From assembly GCF_014646995.1 (NCBI RefSeq), contig NZ_BMOI01000011.1, forward strand, positions 78,180 to 142,179: a stretch of 64,000 nt of DNA, given 5' to 3'. How positions within the stretch are numbered: position 1 is the stretch's first letter; each line of letters starts with the position of its first letter. The translations under genes and the position numbers were made by a program. Shown piece after piece: positions 43,729-52,299 of this stretch. The DNA comes from Curtobacterium luteum. Lineage in GTDB: Bacteria; Actinomycetota; Actinomycetes; Actinomycetales; Microbacteriaceae. The notes below the pieces were generated by a model, which ran no database searches, was not told where the DNA came from, and was given only the letters and a program-made list of their open reading frames with translations.

Positions 43729-43933
43729 GGTGGTGCCCCCAGTGCGGACCCTGCGTCGGGCACGCCAGGTCCGGTCGCAGCCTACCAAGGACCAGAGCAC
43801 TGCTCACGTCCCTCGAACGCGGGACAGACCGTTCTACTCGGGCACCGTGCTGTGACGAGATTCAGCCCGATCGGCCCGGGGAGCGCCCGCGCGTACAGGT
43901 TCGGTGCCACGATGGACCTCGAGGAGGTCCACT

Positions 43934-44611
43934 ATGCGGTTGTTGGTGGTCGAGGACGACGACGAGATGCGCGCCCTCATGGAACGTGGTCTCGCTGCCG
44001 AGGGGTACCGCGTGACCGCGGTCGAGAACGGTGTCGAGGCGCTCATCGCGCTCGGGGAGCAGTCGTTCGACCTGGCGGTCGTCGACGTCATGATGCCGGG
44101 CATGTCCGGCTTCGAACTCGCCCGACGCATCCGCGAACGCGAGGACCCCGTGCGGATCCTCCTCGTGACCGCGCGTGACGCCGTCGACGATCGCGTGTTC
44201 GGTCTCGACGCGGGCGCGGACGACTACCTCACGAAGCCCTTCGCCTTCGCCGAACTCACCGCGCGACTCCGCGCGCTGGGACGTCGGGAGAGCGCCGGCG
44301 CACCGCGGACCATCGAGGTCGGCGACGTCGCCATCGACTCCGAGGCCCGCCGGGTCGCGATCAAGGGCCAGCGCGTGGCGATGAGCCCGACCGAGTTCGC
44401 GCTGCTGCGGCTGCTCGCCCGGTCCGTCGGCACCGTCGTGGACCGTCCGAAGATCCTCGAGGAGGTCTGGGACGGTTCGCAGCACGTCGACCCGAACGTG
44501 GTGGAGCAGTACATCTCGTACCTCCGGAAGAAGCTGACCGCGCACGAGGCCACCGTGGCGATCTCGACGGTCCGCGGTCGCGGCTACCGTCTCGACCTCG
44601 TCGGGGCGTGA
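43934..44611 (+). CDS. Response regulator, OmpR/PhoB type
   Basis: 225 residues. The receiver domain (1-115) has the acidic pair E7-D8-D9, phospho-acceptor Asp51 in DLAVVDVMMPGMSGFE, the Thr in ILLVTARDA and Lys in DDYLTKPFAFAELTARL. The C-terminal winged helix has AMSPTEFALLRLLAR, the ILEEVWDG turn and YISYLRKKL with RGRGYRLD. GAGGAGG precedes the ATG. The stop overlaps the sensor kinase start (GTGA). The stimulus is unknown; MprA/TcrA-like regulators are the nearest type. Confidence 0.94.
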   Translation: MRLLVVEDDDEMRALMERGLAAEGYRVTAVENGVEALIALGEQSFDLAVVDVMMPGMSGFELARRIREREDPVRILLVTARDAVDDRVFGLDAGADDYLTKPFAFAELTARLRALGRRESAGAPRTIEVGDVAIDSEARRVAIKGQRVAMSPTEFALLRLLARSVGTVVDRPKILEEVWDGSQHVDPNVVEQYISYLRKKLTAHEATVAISTVRGRGYRLDLVGA

Positions 44612-46143
44612 GCACCACCACCCCGGACGGACGGTCGGACGACCCGACCGGACACCGGGGCCTCGCGCGCCCGCTGCGGCTGCTCTCGCTCCGCGCGCGG
44701 ATCACGATCGGCTCGACCGCGATCGCGGCGGTCGTCATCGTCCTGCTGGTGCTCGTGATGCGCTTCCAGGTCGTCAGCGTCGTCGCGAACGCGACACACA
44801 CCCTGCTGGACGCCGACGCCGACCCGTACGTGGCGACGCTCGAGATCGACAGCGACCCGGACCTCTCCCAGCCCGGCAACGCACAGCTCGTCGCGGTGGT
44901 GTCGCCCTCCGGGGACATCGTGCTGTCGACGATGCCCGGGCGGCTCGAGCGGGCGCTCGGCAGCCTCACCGAGGAGCAGGCCGGCACCCGGGTCATCGAC
45001 GTCGCGAACTCGCAGTACCGGATCGTCGTGGAGCACCCGATCAACCGCGCGGGACGCTGGACGGTCGTCGCGGCCCGGAACTCGCAGGCGGAGGCGCTCG
45101 TCGTCGACGACCTCACCACGACCCTGTCGCTCACGGGTCTCGCGATCCTGATCGCCTTCGGGGTGGCGTCGTGGGTGCTCGCCACGACCGCGCTCCGTCC
45201 GGTGAACCGGATGCGCCGCGAGGCCGAACGGCTGTCCGTCGCACCCGAACGTGCGGAGCTGCCCGTCGGCCCGGCCCAGGACGAGCTGGCCTCGCTCGCC
45301 ACGACCCTCAACGCGTTCCTCGCCCGCACCCGCCAGGCCACCGAACGGGAACGCCAGATGGTCAGCGATGCGAGCCACGAGCTCCGGACACCGCTCGCGA
45401 TCCTGACGACCCAGCTCGACCTCGCCTCACTGGACGGCGACGACGCCGTGGCGCTGGCGGCGCACATCGAGCGGGCGAAGCACAGCGTCGCCCGGTTGTC
45501 CCGTCTCGCCAACGACCTGCTCGCACTCTCGCGCATCGAGGAGTCGGAGCGCCGCGAGCAGGACGGCGCCGAGCAGCCGACGACCGGGTGGTCGGACCTC
45601 GGTGACGAGGTCATGGCCGCCGTGGACCGCGTCCGGCTGATCGCCTCGGCGAAGGACATCACCGTCGACTTCGACCTGGAGGCCCCGGTCGCCGTGGGGG
45701 GTTCGGGTCCGGGGATCGGCGGCGGGACCGTCGAGCCGCGGTACCGGCTCGACACCGGCGGGATGGCACAGCTCGTGACGAACATCGCCGGCAACGCCGT
45801 GGCGGCGCTCCCCCGCGGCGGTGGGATCTTCGTGTCGTGGCGGAGCGCCGAGGGCGAGGGCGTCCTGCAGATCACCGACGACGGTCCGGGCGTTCCGGAG
45901 TCGTTCATCCCGGTGGCGTTCGACCGCTTCACGCGACCGGACGAGGCGCGGAAGTCGCGCCCGAACCCGGACCCGGCCACCGGGGCGATCGCGATGCCCG
46001 GGGGTTCGGGGCTGGGACTCGCCATCGTGCGCGCGATCGCGGAACGGGCCGGAGGCACGGCCTCGCTCCGCAACGTCCGGTCCGGCGGGCTCGAGGTCAC
46101 GGTCCGGATCCCCACGGCCGACGGGTGCCACTCGGCCCAGTAG
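44608..46143 (+). CDS. Sensor histidine kinase
   Basis: A 511-residue two-pass membrane kinase. The first helix (ITIGSTAIAAVVIVLLVLVM, about residues 32-51) and second (LTGLAILIAFGVASWVLATT, about 175-195) enclose a 120-residue sensor domain. HAMP follows, then the H-box SDASHELRTPLAILTTQLDL with His257, the N-box LVTNIAGNAVAALPRGG, and the G-boxes ITDDGPGVPES and GGSGLGLAIVRAIAERAGG. The HATPase domain has a Gly/Pro-rich insertion (GGSGPGIGGG). It is coupled to the response regulator upstream and presumably phosphorylates it. Confidence 0.94.
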   Translation: MSTTTPDGRSDDPTGHRGLARPLRLLSLRARITIGSTAIAAVVIVLLVLVMRFQVVSVVANATHTLLDADADPYVATLEIDSDPDLSQPGNAQLVAVVSPSGDIVLSTMPGRLERALGSLTEEQAGTRVIDVANSQYRIVVEHPINRAGRWTVVAARNSQAEALVVDDLTTTLSLTGLAILIAFGVASWVLATTALRPVNRMRREAERLSVAPERAELPVGPAQDELASLATTLNAFLARTRQATERERQMVSDASHELRTPLAILTTQLDLASLDGDDAVALAAHIERAKHSVARLSRLANDLLALSRIEESERREQDGAEQPTTGWSDLGDEVMAAVDRVRLIASAKDITVDFDLEAPVAVGGSGPGIGGGTVEPRYRLDTGGMAQLVTNIAGNAVAALPRGGGIFVSWRSAEGEGVLQITDDGPGVPESFIPVAFDRFTRPDEARKSRPNPDPATGAIAMPGGSGLGLAIVRAIAERAGGTASLRNVRSGGLEVTVRIPTADGCHSAQ

Positions 46144-46248
46144 CGGAGTCTGCGCCGCTCGCCCCACGAGCTGGTGCTGCGCTCATCACCCCAGGAGCGC
46201 GGTCTGCGACCGTCCCAGGGCGCCGGCGCGCGGTCGTGACGCCGCCGG

Positions 46249-49200
46249 TCACTGGAAGTCCCGCGACCTCGTCCGGACCGCCAGGGGCAGGTGCTCCATC
46301 CGGTCCGCCACCACGTTGACCACGCCCTCGGCCGACCGCTCGAGGATGCCCCGCACGATCACCGCCGGCGACTCCCGGGCCGTGCGCCGGTACCGCCCCC
46401 ACACCCCGACACTGCAGATCACGTTGACGAGCCCCGTCTCGTCCTCGACGTTCATGAACGTGATGCCCGAGGCCGTCGCCGGGCGCTGCCGGTGGGTGAC
46501 GATCCCGCCGACCTCGATCCGTCGCCCGTTCTCCGCCGTCATCGTGTCCGCGACGCTGAGCACCCCCCGTCGCTCCAGCACCGGCCGGACGTGCCGGACG
46601 GGGTGGTCATCGGTCGTCATCCCCGTCGACCACATGTCCGCGATGAGGACGTCCCCGCTCGTCATCTGCCCGAACAGCGGCGGCTGCACGACCACCTGGG
46701 TGCCGGGCAACTGGTCGGGACGCTCCCCCGCGGCCCGGCCCGCCGACCAGATGCCGCTCCGGCGGTCCTCGCCGAGGGAGGCGAAGGCGTCCGCTGCGGC
46801 GAGCGCCTCGAGCTGCGCCGTCGTCAGACCGACCCGACGGGCGAGGTCGGACATGTCCGTGAACGGCCCGTTCGCCCGCCGTTCGGCGACGATGCGCTCG
46901 GCGCTGCGGCGGCCGAGGGAGGTCACCTCGGCCAGCCCGAGTCGTACGGCGAAGGCACCGTCACGACGGTGGCCGGCGGTGTCGTCCGGGGCCGAGCGGT
47001 CGAACGGCGGCACCGCGGGCTGCTCGTCGGCCAGGCAGCCGTCGTCACCCGTGGTCACCGGACCGTCGGCCCCGTCGGTGTCGTCGAGCGGCTCCATCGA
47101 GGCGTCGACCTCCGACCGCAGGATGTCCGGCCGGAGCACCCGCACACCGTGCCGCCGGGCGTCCGCCACCAGGGTCTGCGGGGAGTAGAAGCCCATCGGT
47201 TGGGCGCGGAGCAGCGCCGCGAGGAACACCCCGGGGTAGTGCAGCCGCATCCAGGCGCTGGCGTAGACGATGAGGGCGAAGCTGATCGAGTGGCTCTCGG
47301 CGAAGCCGAAGTTCGCGAAGGCCTGGATCTTGGCGTAGATGGCGTCGGCGTCGGCTCCGTGGATGTCGTTCCGCGCCATGCCCTCGTAGAGCTTCTCGCG
47401 CAGCCGTTCGATCTTCTCGTGCCCGCGTTTCGACCCCATCGCCCGTCGGAGCAGGTCGGCGTCGTCGCCGGTGCACCCGCCGACGACCACCGCCATCTGC
47501 ATGAGCTGCTCCTGGAACAGCGGGACGCCCTTGGTGCGCGCGAGCACGGGTTCGAGCAGCGGGTGCGGGTAGGTGATCTGCTCGGCGCCGGTCCGGCGTC
47601 GGATGTACGGGTGCGCGGCCCCGCCCTGGATCGGCCCCGGACGCACGAGCGCGACCGCGATGACGAGGTCGTAGAACTCGCGGGGCAGCAGCCGCGGCAG
47701 CGACCCCATCTGCGCGCGGGACTCGACCTGGAACACCCCGATCGTGTCGGCCCGGCAGAGCTGGTCGTAGACGCCGGGTTCCTCCTTCGGGATGGTGTGC
47801 ATGTCCCACCGCTCCCCGCAGTGCTCCGCGGCGAGGTCGAACGCGTACTGCAGCGCCGCGAGCATGCCGAGGCCGAGCATGTCGAACTTGACGAGCCCCA
47901 TGTAGGCGCAGTCGTCCTTGTCCCACTGGAGCACGGTGCGGCCGTCCATCCGGGCGTGCTCGATCGGCACGACCTCGCCGACCGGCCGGTCCGTGAGCAC
48001 CATGCCGCCCGAGTGGATGCCGAGGTGCCGGGGGAACCCGAGCACCTGCTGCGCCATGTCGACCACGGGGGCGGGGATGTCGTGGTCCTGGCTCTCGGTC
48101 ACCGATCCCCACCGTTCCACCTGCTTCGACCAGGCGTCCTGCTGCCCGGGGCTGTGCCCGAACGCCTTCGCGATGTCCCGCACGGCGCCCTTCGGCCGGT
48201 AGGTGATGACGTTCGCGACCTGGGCTGCGTTGAACCGACCGTACTTCTCGTAGACGTACTGGATGACCTCTTCGCGGCGGTCCGAGTCGAAGTCGACGTC
48301 GATGTCGGGCTCCTCGTCGCGCAGTGCCGACAGGAACCGCTCGAACGGCAGCCCGTACCGGATCGAGTCGACGGCGGTGATCTCGAGCAGGTAGCAGACC
48401 GCGGAGTTCGCGGCCGAACCACGGCCCTGGCAGAGGATCCCCCGCTGCCGGGCGAACTGCACCATGTCACGCACGATGAGGAAGTACCCGGGGAAGTCCT
48501 TGTCCTCGATGACGGCGAGTTCGCGCTCGATGCGCGTCCGCTTCGCCGGGTCGACCCCGTCGTCGCTGCCCGGGTAGAACCGGCGCGCACCCTCCCAGGT
48601 GAGCTCGCGGAGCCACGACATCGTGGTGTGCCCGTCGGGGACGTCGACCTTCGGCAGACCGGGACGTGCCGTCTTCAGCGAGAACCCGAGCTCGTCGGCG
48701 AGGGTCACGCTGTGCTCGACGGCGCCGGGCCACCGGGCGAACCGTCTGGCCATCTCGGCGCCCGACCGCAGGTACGCCGTGTCGGCGGCCGGCAGCCAGC
48801 CGTCGATCTCGTCGAGGCTCCGGCGCGCCCGCACCGCCGCGAGCGCCGAGGCGACGGGGAAGCGGTCCGGGGTGGCGTAGTGCACGTTCCCCGTCGCCAC
48901 CACCGGCAGCGCGTGCCGTGCAGCGAGCGTCGCGAGGACGTCGTTCCGGGCGCTGTCCGTCGGATCGCCCTGGTCGATGAGCTCCACGACCACGTTGTCG
49001 GTGCCGAACCGGTCGAGCAGGACCCGCAGGGCGGTCTCGGCCTCGGACTCGCCCCCGCGCTCGAGCGCCTGCCGGACGGCACCCTTGCGGCACCCGGTCA
49101 GCACCCGCCAGCGGCCGCCGGCACGGTCGGCGAGGTCGTCGAGGTCGTACCGCGGCCGCCCCTTCTCGGCGCCGTCGGCGAGGTGGGCGCTCGTGACCGC

Positions 49201-49677
49201 GCCGGCCAACCGGTGGTAGCCGTCCTGGCCGTCCGCGAGGAGCAGCAGGTGGGTGCCCTCGGGGTCGGGGACGCCGTTCTGCGGCTCGGTGAGACCGAGT
49301 GACAGCTCGGTGCCGTAGACGGTCGTGAGGCCCGGGTACGCTTCGGCGGCCTCGGCCATCCTGGCGACACCGTAGAAGCCGTCGTGGTCGGTCAGCGCGA
49401 GCCCGTGCAACCGGAGTCGGGCTGCCTCCTCGAAGAGTTGCTCGGGCGAGCTCGCACCGTCGAGGAAGCTGAAGGTCGAGTGCGCGTGCAGCTCGGCGTA
49501 CGGCACGACCGGGCCCGAGTCGTCCGTGCGGAGGGCCGGTGGCACGTACTTCTCGCGCTTCCGCGACCACGCGGGGCTGTCGCCGCCGTCGCCGTCGTGC
49601 GTGCTGCCCGGACTGCGACGGTCGGACAGCGCGCGTTCGAACTGCGACCACGGGATCGGGGGGTTGCTGTAGCCCAT
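46249..49677 (-). CDS. dnaE2: Error-prone DNA polymerase DnaE2 (ImuC)
   Basis: A 1142-residue C-family polymerase used for translesion synthesis and induced mutagenesis. The N-terminal PHP domain is seen in PYAELHAHSTFSFLDGASSP and ALTDHDGFYGVARM, and the catalytic palm in CQGRGSAANSAVCYLLEIT and EEPDIDVDFDSDRREEVI. A tandem HhH segment (TSLGRRSAERIVAERRANG) and a C-terminal OB fold (EVGGIVTHRQRP) follow. Length and ending match DnaE2, not replicative DnaE1. It is the third gene of the SOS-controlled imuA-imuB-dnaE2 cassette, 10 bases after imuB. Confidence 0.95.
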   Translation of the reverse strand: MGYSNPPIPWSQFERALSDRRSPGSTHDGDGGDSPAWSRKREKYVPPALRTDDSGPVVPYAELHAHSTFSFLDGASSPEQLFEEAARLRLHGLALTDHDGFYGVARMAEAAEAYPGLTTVYGTELSLGLTEPQNGVPDPEGTHLLLLADGQDGYHRLAGAVTSAHLADGAEKGRPRYDLDDLADRAGGRWRVLTGCRKGAVRQALERGGESEAETALRVLLDRFGTDNVVVELIDQGDPTDSARNDVLATLAARHALPVVATGNVHYATPDRFPVASALAAVRARRSLDEIDGWLPAADTAYLRSGAEMARRFARWPGAVEHSVTLADELGFSLKTARPGLPKVDVPDGHTTMSWLRELTWEGARRFYPGSDDGVDPAKRTRIERELAVIEDKDFPGYFLIVRDMVQFARQRGILCQGRGSAANSAVCYLLEITAVDSIRYGLPFERFLSALRDEEPDIDVDFDSDRREEVIQYVYEKYGRFNAAQVANVITYRPKGAVRDIAKAFGHSPGQQDAWSKQVERWGSVTESQDHDIPAPVVDMAQQVLGFPRHLGIHSGGMVLTDRPVGEVVPIEHARMDGRTVLQWDKDDCAYMGLVKFDMLGLGMLAALQYAFDLAAEHCGERWDMHTIPKEEPGVYDQLCRADTIGVFQVESRAQMGSLPRLLPREFYDLVIAVALVRPGPIQGGAAHPYIRRRTGAEQITYPHPLLEPVLARTKGVPLFQEQLMQMAVVVGGCTGDDADLLRRAMGSKRGHEKIERLREKLYEGMARNDIHGADADAIYAKIQAFANFGFAESHSISFALIVYASAWMRLHYPGVFLAALLRAQPMGFYSPQTLVADARRHGVRVLRPDILRSEVDASMEPLDDTDGADGPVTTGDDGCLADEQPAVPPFDRSAPDDTAGHRRDGAFAVRLGLAEVTSLGRRSAERIVAERRANGPFTDMSDLARRVGLTTAQLEALAAADAFASLGEDRRSGIWSAGRAAGERPDQLPGTQVVVQPPLFGQMTSGDVLIADMWSTGMTTDDHPVRHVRPVLERRGVLSVADTMTAENGRRIEVGGIVTHRQRPATASGITFMNVEDETGLVNVICSVGVWGRYRRTARESPAVIVRGILERSAEGVVNVVADRMEHLPLAVRTRSRDFQ

Positions 49678-49687
49678 CAGGTGCTCC

Positions 49688-51394
49688 TCACGTCGCCACG
49701 GCCTCGGCCCACCACCGGTGGTCGGCCAGCACGAGGTACCAGGCCCGTCCCCCGTCGTCGACGAGCTGGAGCCGGTGCAGGCGTCGGCCGCCGGACTCCC
49801 ACCAACGGACGACGAGCGGCCACGGACCCGCCCACGCGGTCACCGCTCCGAACCGACCGCCGCGCTCGCCCTCGGCCCGGAACCGCTCGGGTTCGCCGGT
49901 GAGCACACCACGGGCGTCGACGTCGACGACGACCCCGGCGGCGGTCTCGACGTCGACCGGTCGCGGCCGCTCGAGCACGGTGGCGGGCGGTGGGCCGGGC
50001 AGCTTGCCGGGCCACGGGCGGTCGCGGACGGTGGCCAGTGCCCGCTCGCCACCGGCGGGGGCGTCACCCCACGGGACGAGCACGACACGCTCGGCCAGCG
50101 TGCGACCACCACCGATCCGCGGGGTCACGACGCCGTCGTGCCCGACGAGCCCCTGCACCCGTGCGAGGCCGTGGTGGACCCGTTCGTCCGGCCCGGACCC
50201 CCAGAGCCCGCGCTCGTGGTTGGCGGTGTCGTCCACCGCGACGGGTTCGAGCACGACCTGGACGACCGGCGCTTCGAGCCCCGTGGGGTCGACCCCGCCC
50301 GCGAGCTGCCACCGGACACGGTCGACGACGTCGCCGGCGTCGAACCACCGCGGGTGCACCCACACCCGTTCGAGCAGGATGTCGCGTTCGTCGACGATGC
50401 CCACCCGGATGCTCGTGGCCACGAGCCCGGCCACGCGGAGCCGCTCCGCGAAGTCGTCCGCCGAGCGCCGGAACGCGAAGGCGACCTGGTCGGCGCGGTC
50501 GAGCGGCGGCTCGAACGACGCTTCGACCCGGAGCTCCGGCGGGACCTCGCGCGCAGCGATCTCGCGTGGGTCGCGGCCGCCGGCGAGCCGGTGCAGGAAG
50601 GCCCCCGCCTGTCCGAACCGGTCGCGGACCTGGTCGTCCCCGAGCGCGGCGAACCCCCCGAGGGTCGTGATGCCGAGCCGCCCGAGCAGCATCGCGAGGT
50701 CGGCGTCCCCGAGCACCCCGAGCGGGAGGTCGGCGAGGAACGGCGCCGATCCGCCGACGGGGACGATCCGCGCTCGCTCCCCCGGGCGCACCGGTCGTGC
50801 CCGGGCGGCTTGCTCGGCGGCGAACGGGGTGTCCGCGACGCCGACCCGGACACCGGGGGCGCCGTGGTCGGCGGCGATGCCCGCGAGTGTGGCGGCCGCG
50901 GCCCGTTCGCCGCCGTAGTAGCGCGCCGGACCGCGTGACCGCAGTGCGAGCGTGCCGGGACGGAGGACCTCGACCCCGGGCACCGCCGCCTCGACCGCAC
51001 GGATGACGGGTTCGAAGGCGCGGTGGTCGAGGGCTTCGTCGTAGGGCTGCACGACGAGTCCGGGGCACCGGGCCTGGGCCTCGCGCAGCCGGAGCCCCCG
51101 GGCGACCCCGTGCTGACGGGCGCTCGCGGAGCAGGCGAAGACCTGCCCCTTGACGACGACGGCGAACGGTTGCTCCGGGGGTTCCCCGGCCGCCCGGGCG
51201 GCGGCGACCACCGGCCAGTCCGGGCACCAGAGGACGATCGAGCGTGTCGGCGGCGCCTCGGCCACCGCACCGCTGCGCAGCACCGGGGCGCTCCCACCGC
51301 GCAGCGCCGCCCCCGCGACGGGTGCTCCGCCGCGGGCAGCCCCGACCCGAGGAGCCGCACCGCGGGACGCGCCGGCCCGACCGCGCGGGCTCAC
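49688..51394 (-). CDS. imuB: ImuB, inactive Y-family polymerase subunit of the mutasome
   Basis: 568 residues with a Y-family polymerase fold (about residues 45-400) that lacks the catalytic acidic residues: the usual D-x-D strand is replaced by IVLWCPDWPVVAAARAAG. ImuB links DnaE2 to the beta clamp and to ImuA. GVADTPFAAEQAARA, LPLGVLGDADLAMLLGRLGI and FGQAGAFLHRLAGG are family segments. The GTG at 51394 overlaps the imuA stop (GTGA). The first 40 residues are low complexity (Ala/Gly/Arg). Confidence 0.9.
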   Translation of the reverse strand: MSPRGRAGASRGAAPRVGAARGGAPVAGAALRGGSAPVLRSGAVAEAPPTRSIVLWCPDWPVVAAARAAGEPPEQPFAVVVKGQVFACSASARQHGVARGLRLREAQARCPGLVVQPYDEALDHRAFEPVIRAVEAAVPGVEVLRPGTLALRSRGPARYYGGERAAAATLAGIAADHGAPGVRVGVADTPFAAEQAARARPVRPGERARIVPVGGSAPFLADLPLGVLGDADLAMLLGRLGITTLGGFAALGDDQVRDRFGQAGAFLHRLAGGRDPREIAAREVPPELRVEASFEPPLDRADQVAFAFRRSADDFAERLRVAGLVATSIRVGIVDERDILLERVWVHPRWFDAGDVVDRVRWQLAGGVDPTGLEAPVVQVVLEPVAVDDTANHERGLWGSGPDERVHHGLARVQGLVGHDGVVTPRIGGGRTLAERVVLVPWGDAPAGGERALATVRDRPWPGKLPGPPPATVLERPRPVDVETAAGVVVDVDARGVLTGEPERFRAEGERGGRFGAVTAWAGPWPLVVRWWESGGRRLHRLQLVDDGGRAWYLVLADHRWWAEAVAT

Positions 51395-52182
51395 GACGCC
51401 ACCGCCACCGGTCGGAACACCGGACGCGACGCCGTCGCCGGCTCCACGGGACGGACCGCGCCGTCGGCCGCGGGCAGCAGGAGTTCGGCGCTCACCGGCC
51501 GGACCGCTCCGGCACGACCGGTCGCCGTGACCGTCGCCCGGCGTTCGGCGAGGTAGCCGTGCCCGTGGCCGATGCCGCCCCACTCGGAGGCGGTGACCTG
51601 CAGCGAGACGTCGGCCCCGGGCCAGGACCCGAGCGCGACGAGGGCTCCCCCGCGCTGCCGGAGCCGGGCGGAGAGTCGCGACACGTCCCCGGGCACCACG
51701 CGCCCCAGCGGTCGCGTCAGCACGATCTGCGCGACGTCGACGAGGGCGGCCGTCACCGTCAGCCACTGGTCGCCCGGGTCCGGTACGAGCACCAGGCGCT
51801 CGAGGTCGATCCCCGCGGCGGCGGCGGCTTCGACCCCGAAGGACGGCACCCCGACCACGGCGCACCACGCACCCTCGGCCGAGGCGGCCTGCAGCATGGT
51901 CATCGCCAGCAGCACCGAGTCCTGCACGGCGTAGGTGCCCCCGACCCGGATCGCCCCACCGGGGAGCAGGGGCGCGACCGCCGGTGCCGTGGGCAGCCCC
52001 ACCACGGTGTCGACCCGGGTGGACTCCATCTCGGCGACGCGGGACCGCAGGCTCGTGATCCGTTCGAGTGCCGCACGGGCGTCCCCGAGGTGGTCGACGC
52101 GACGGACCGGGCGCACGGCCCCGCCCGCCCGGGGAGACTCCGCAGGAGCCCCGGGCGACGCGAGTGCCGCTGCCGACTGCAT
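51391..52182 (-). CDS. imuA: ImuA-like mutasome protein
   Basis: 263 residues, distantly RecA/SulA-like. LLPGGAIRVGGTYAVQDSVL sits where RecA has its P-loop, but the G-x4-GK[ST] motif is absent. VLTRPLGRVVPGDVSRLSAR and GSWPGADVSLQVTASEWGG are further family stretches. ImuA helps DnaE2-ImuB in damage tolerance. I place the start at ATG 52182: it lies 6 bases after the -10 of a strong promoter that carries the LexA box. An in-frame start at 52230 would put that promoter inside the gene. Confidence 0.82.
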   Translation of the reverse strand: MQSAAALASPGAPAESPRAGGAVRPVRRVDHLGDARAALERITSLRSRVAEMESTRVDTVVGLPTAPAVAPLLPGGAIRVGGTYAVQDSVLLAMTMLQAASAEGAWCAVVGVPSFGVEAAAAAGIDLERLVLVPDPGDQWLTVTAALVDVAQIVLTRPLGRVVPGDVSRLSARLRQRGGALVALGSWPGADVSLQVTASEWGGIGHGHGYLAERRATVTATGRAGAVRPVSAELLLPAADGAVRPVEPATASRPVFRPVAVAS

Positions 52183-52188
52183 GCCCTC

Positions 52189-52217
52189 ATATTCGAACAT
52201 GTGTTCGATGATGTCAA
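52189..52217 (-). promoter_or_regulatory. imuA promoter
   Basis: TTGACA (52212-52217), a 17-base spacer and GAATAT (52189-52194) on the minus strand. The -10 ends 6 bases before the imuA ATG, so the mRNA is probably leaderless. The LexA box fills the spacer up to the -10. Confidence 0.75.
52193..52208. promoter_or_regulatory. LexA (SOS) box 1
   Basis: TCGAAC-ATGT-GTTCGA, a perfect match to the actinobacterial SOS box core, overlapping the -10 of the imuA promoter, where LexA would block RNA polymerase. Confidence 0.85.
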
Positions 52218-52246
52218 TCGGGTCCGACATCCTGTGGACAGTCTGC

Positions 52247-52262
52247 TCGAACGTGCGTTCGA
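52247..52262. promoter_or_regulatory. LexA (SOS) box 2
   Basis: TCGAAC-GTGC-GTTCGA, a second perfect box centred 54 bases upstream of box 1, between imuA and the end of pabB. Confidence 0.75.
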
Positions 52263-52299
52263 CACGCCGGGTCCGGTCGAGGACGTCAGCCGGACCAGC

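Noticed and set aside
52183..52230. imuA starting at 52230
   Set aside because: This would place the -35, the -10 and LexA box 1 inside the coding sequence; the ATG at 52182 fits the promoter exactly.
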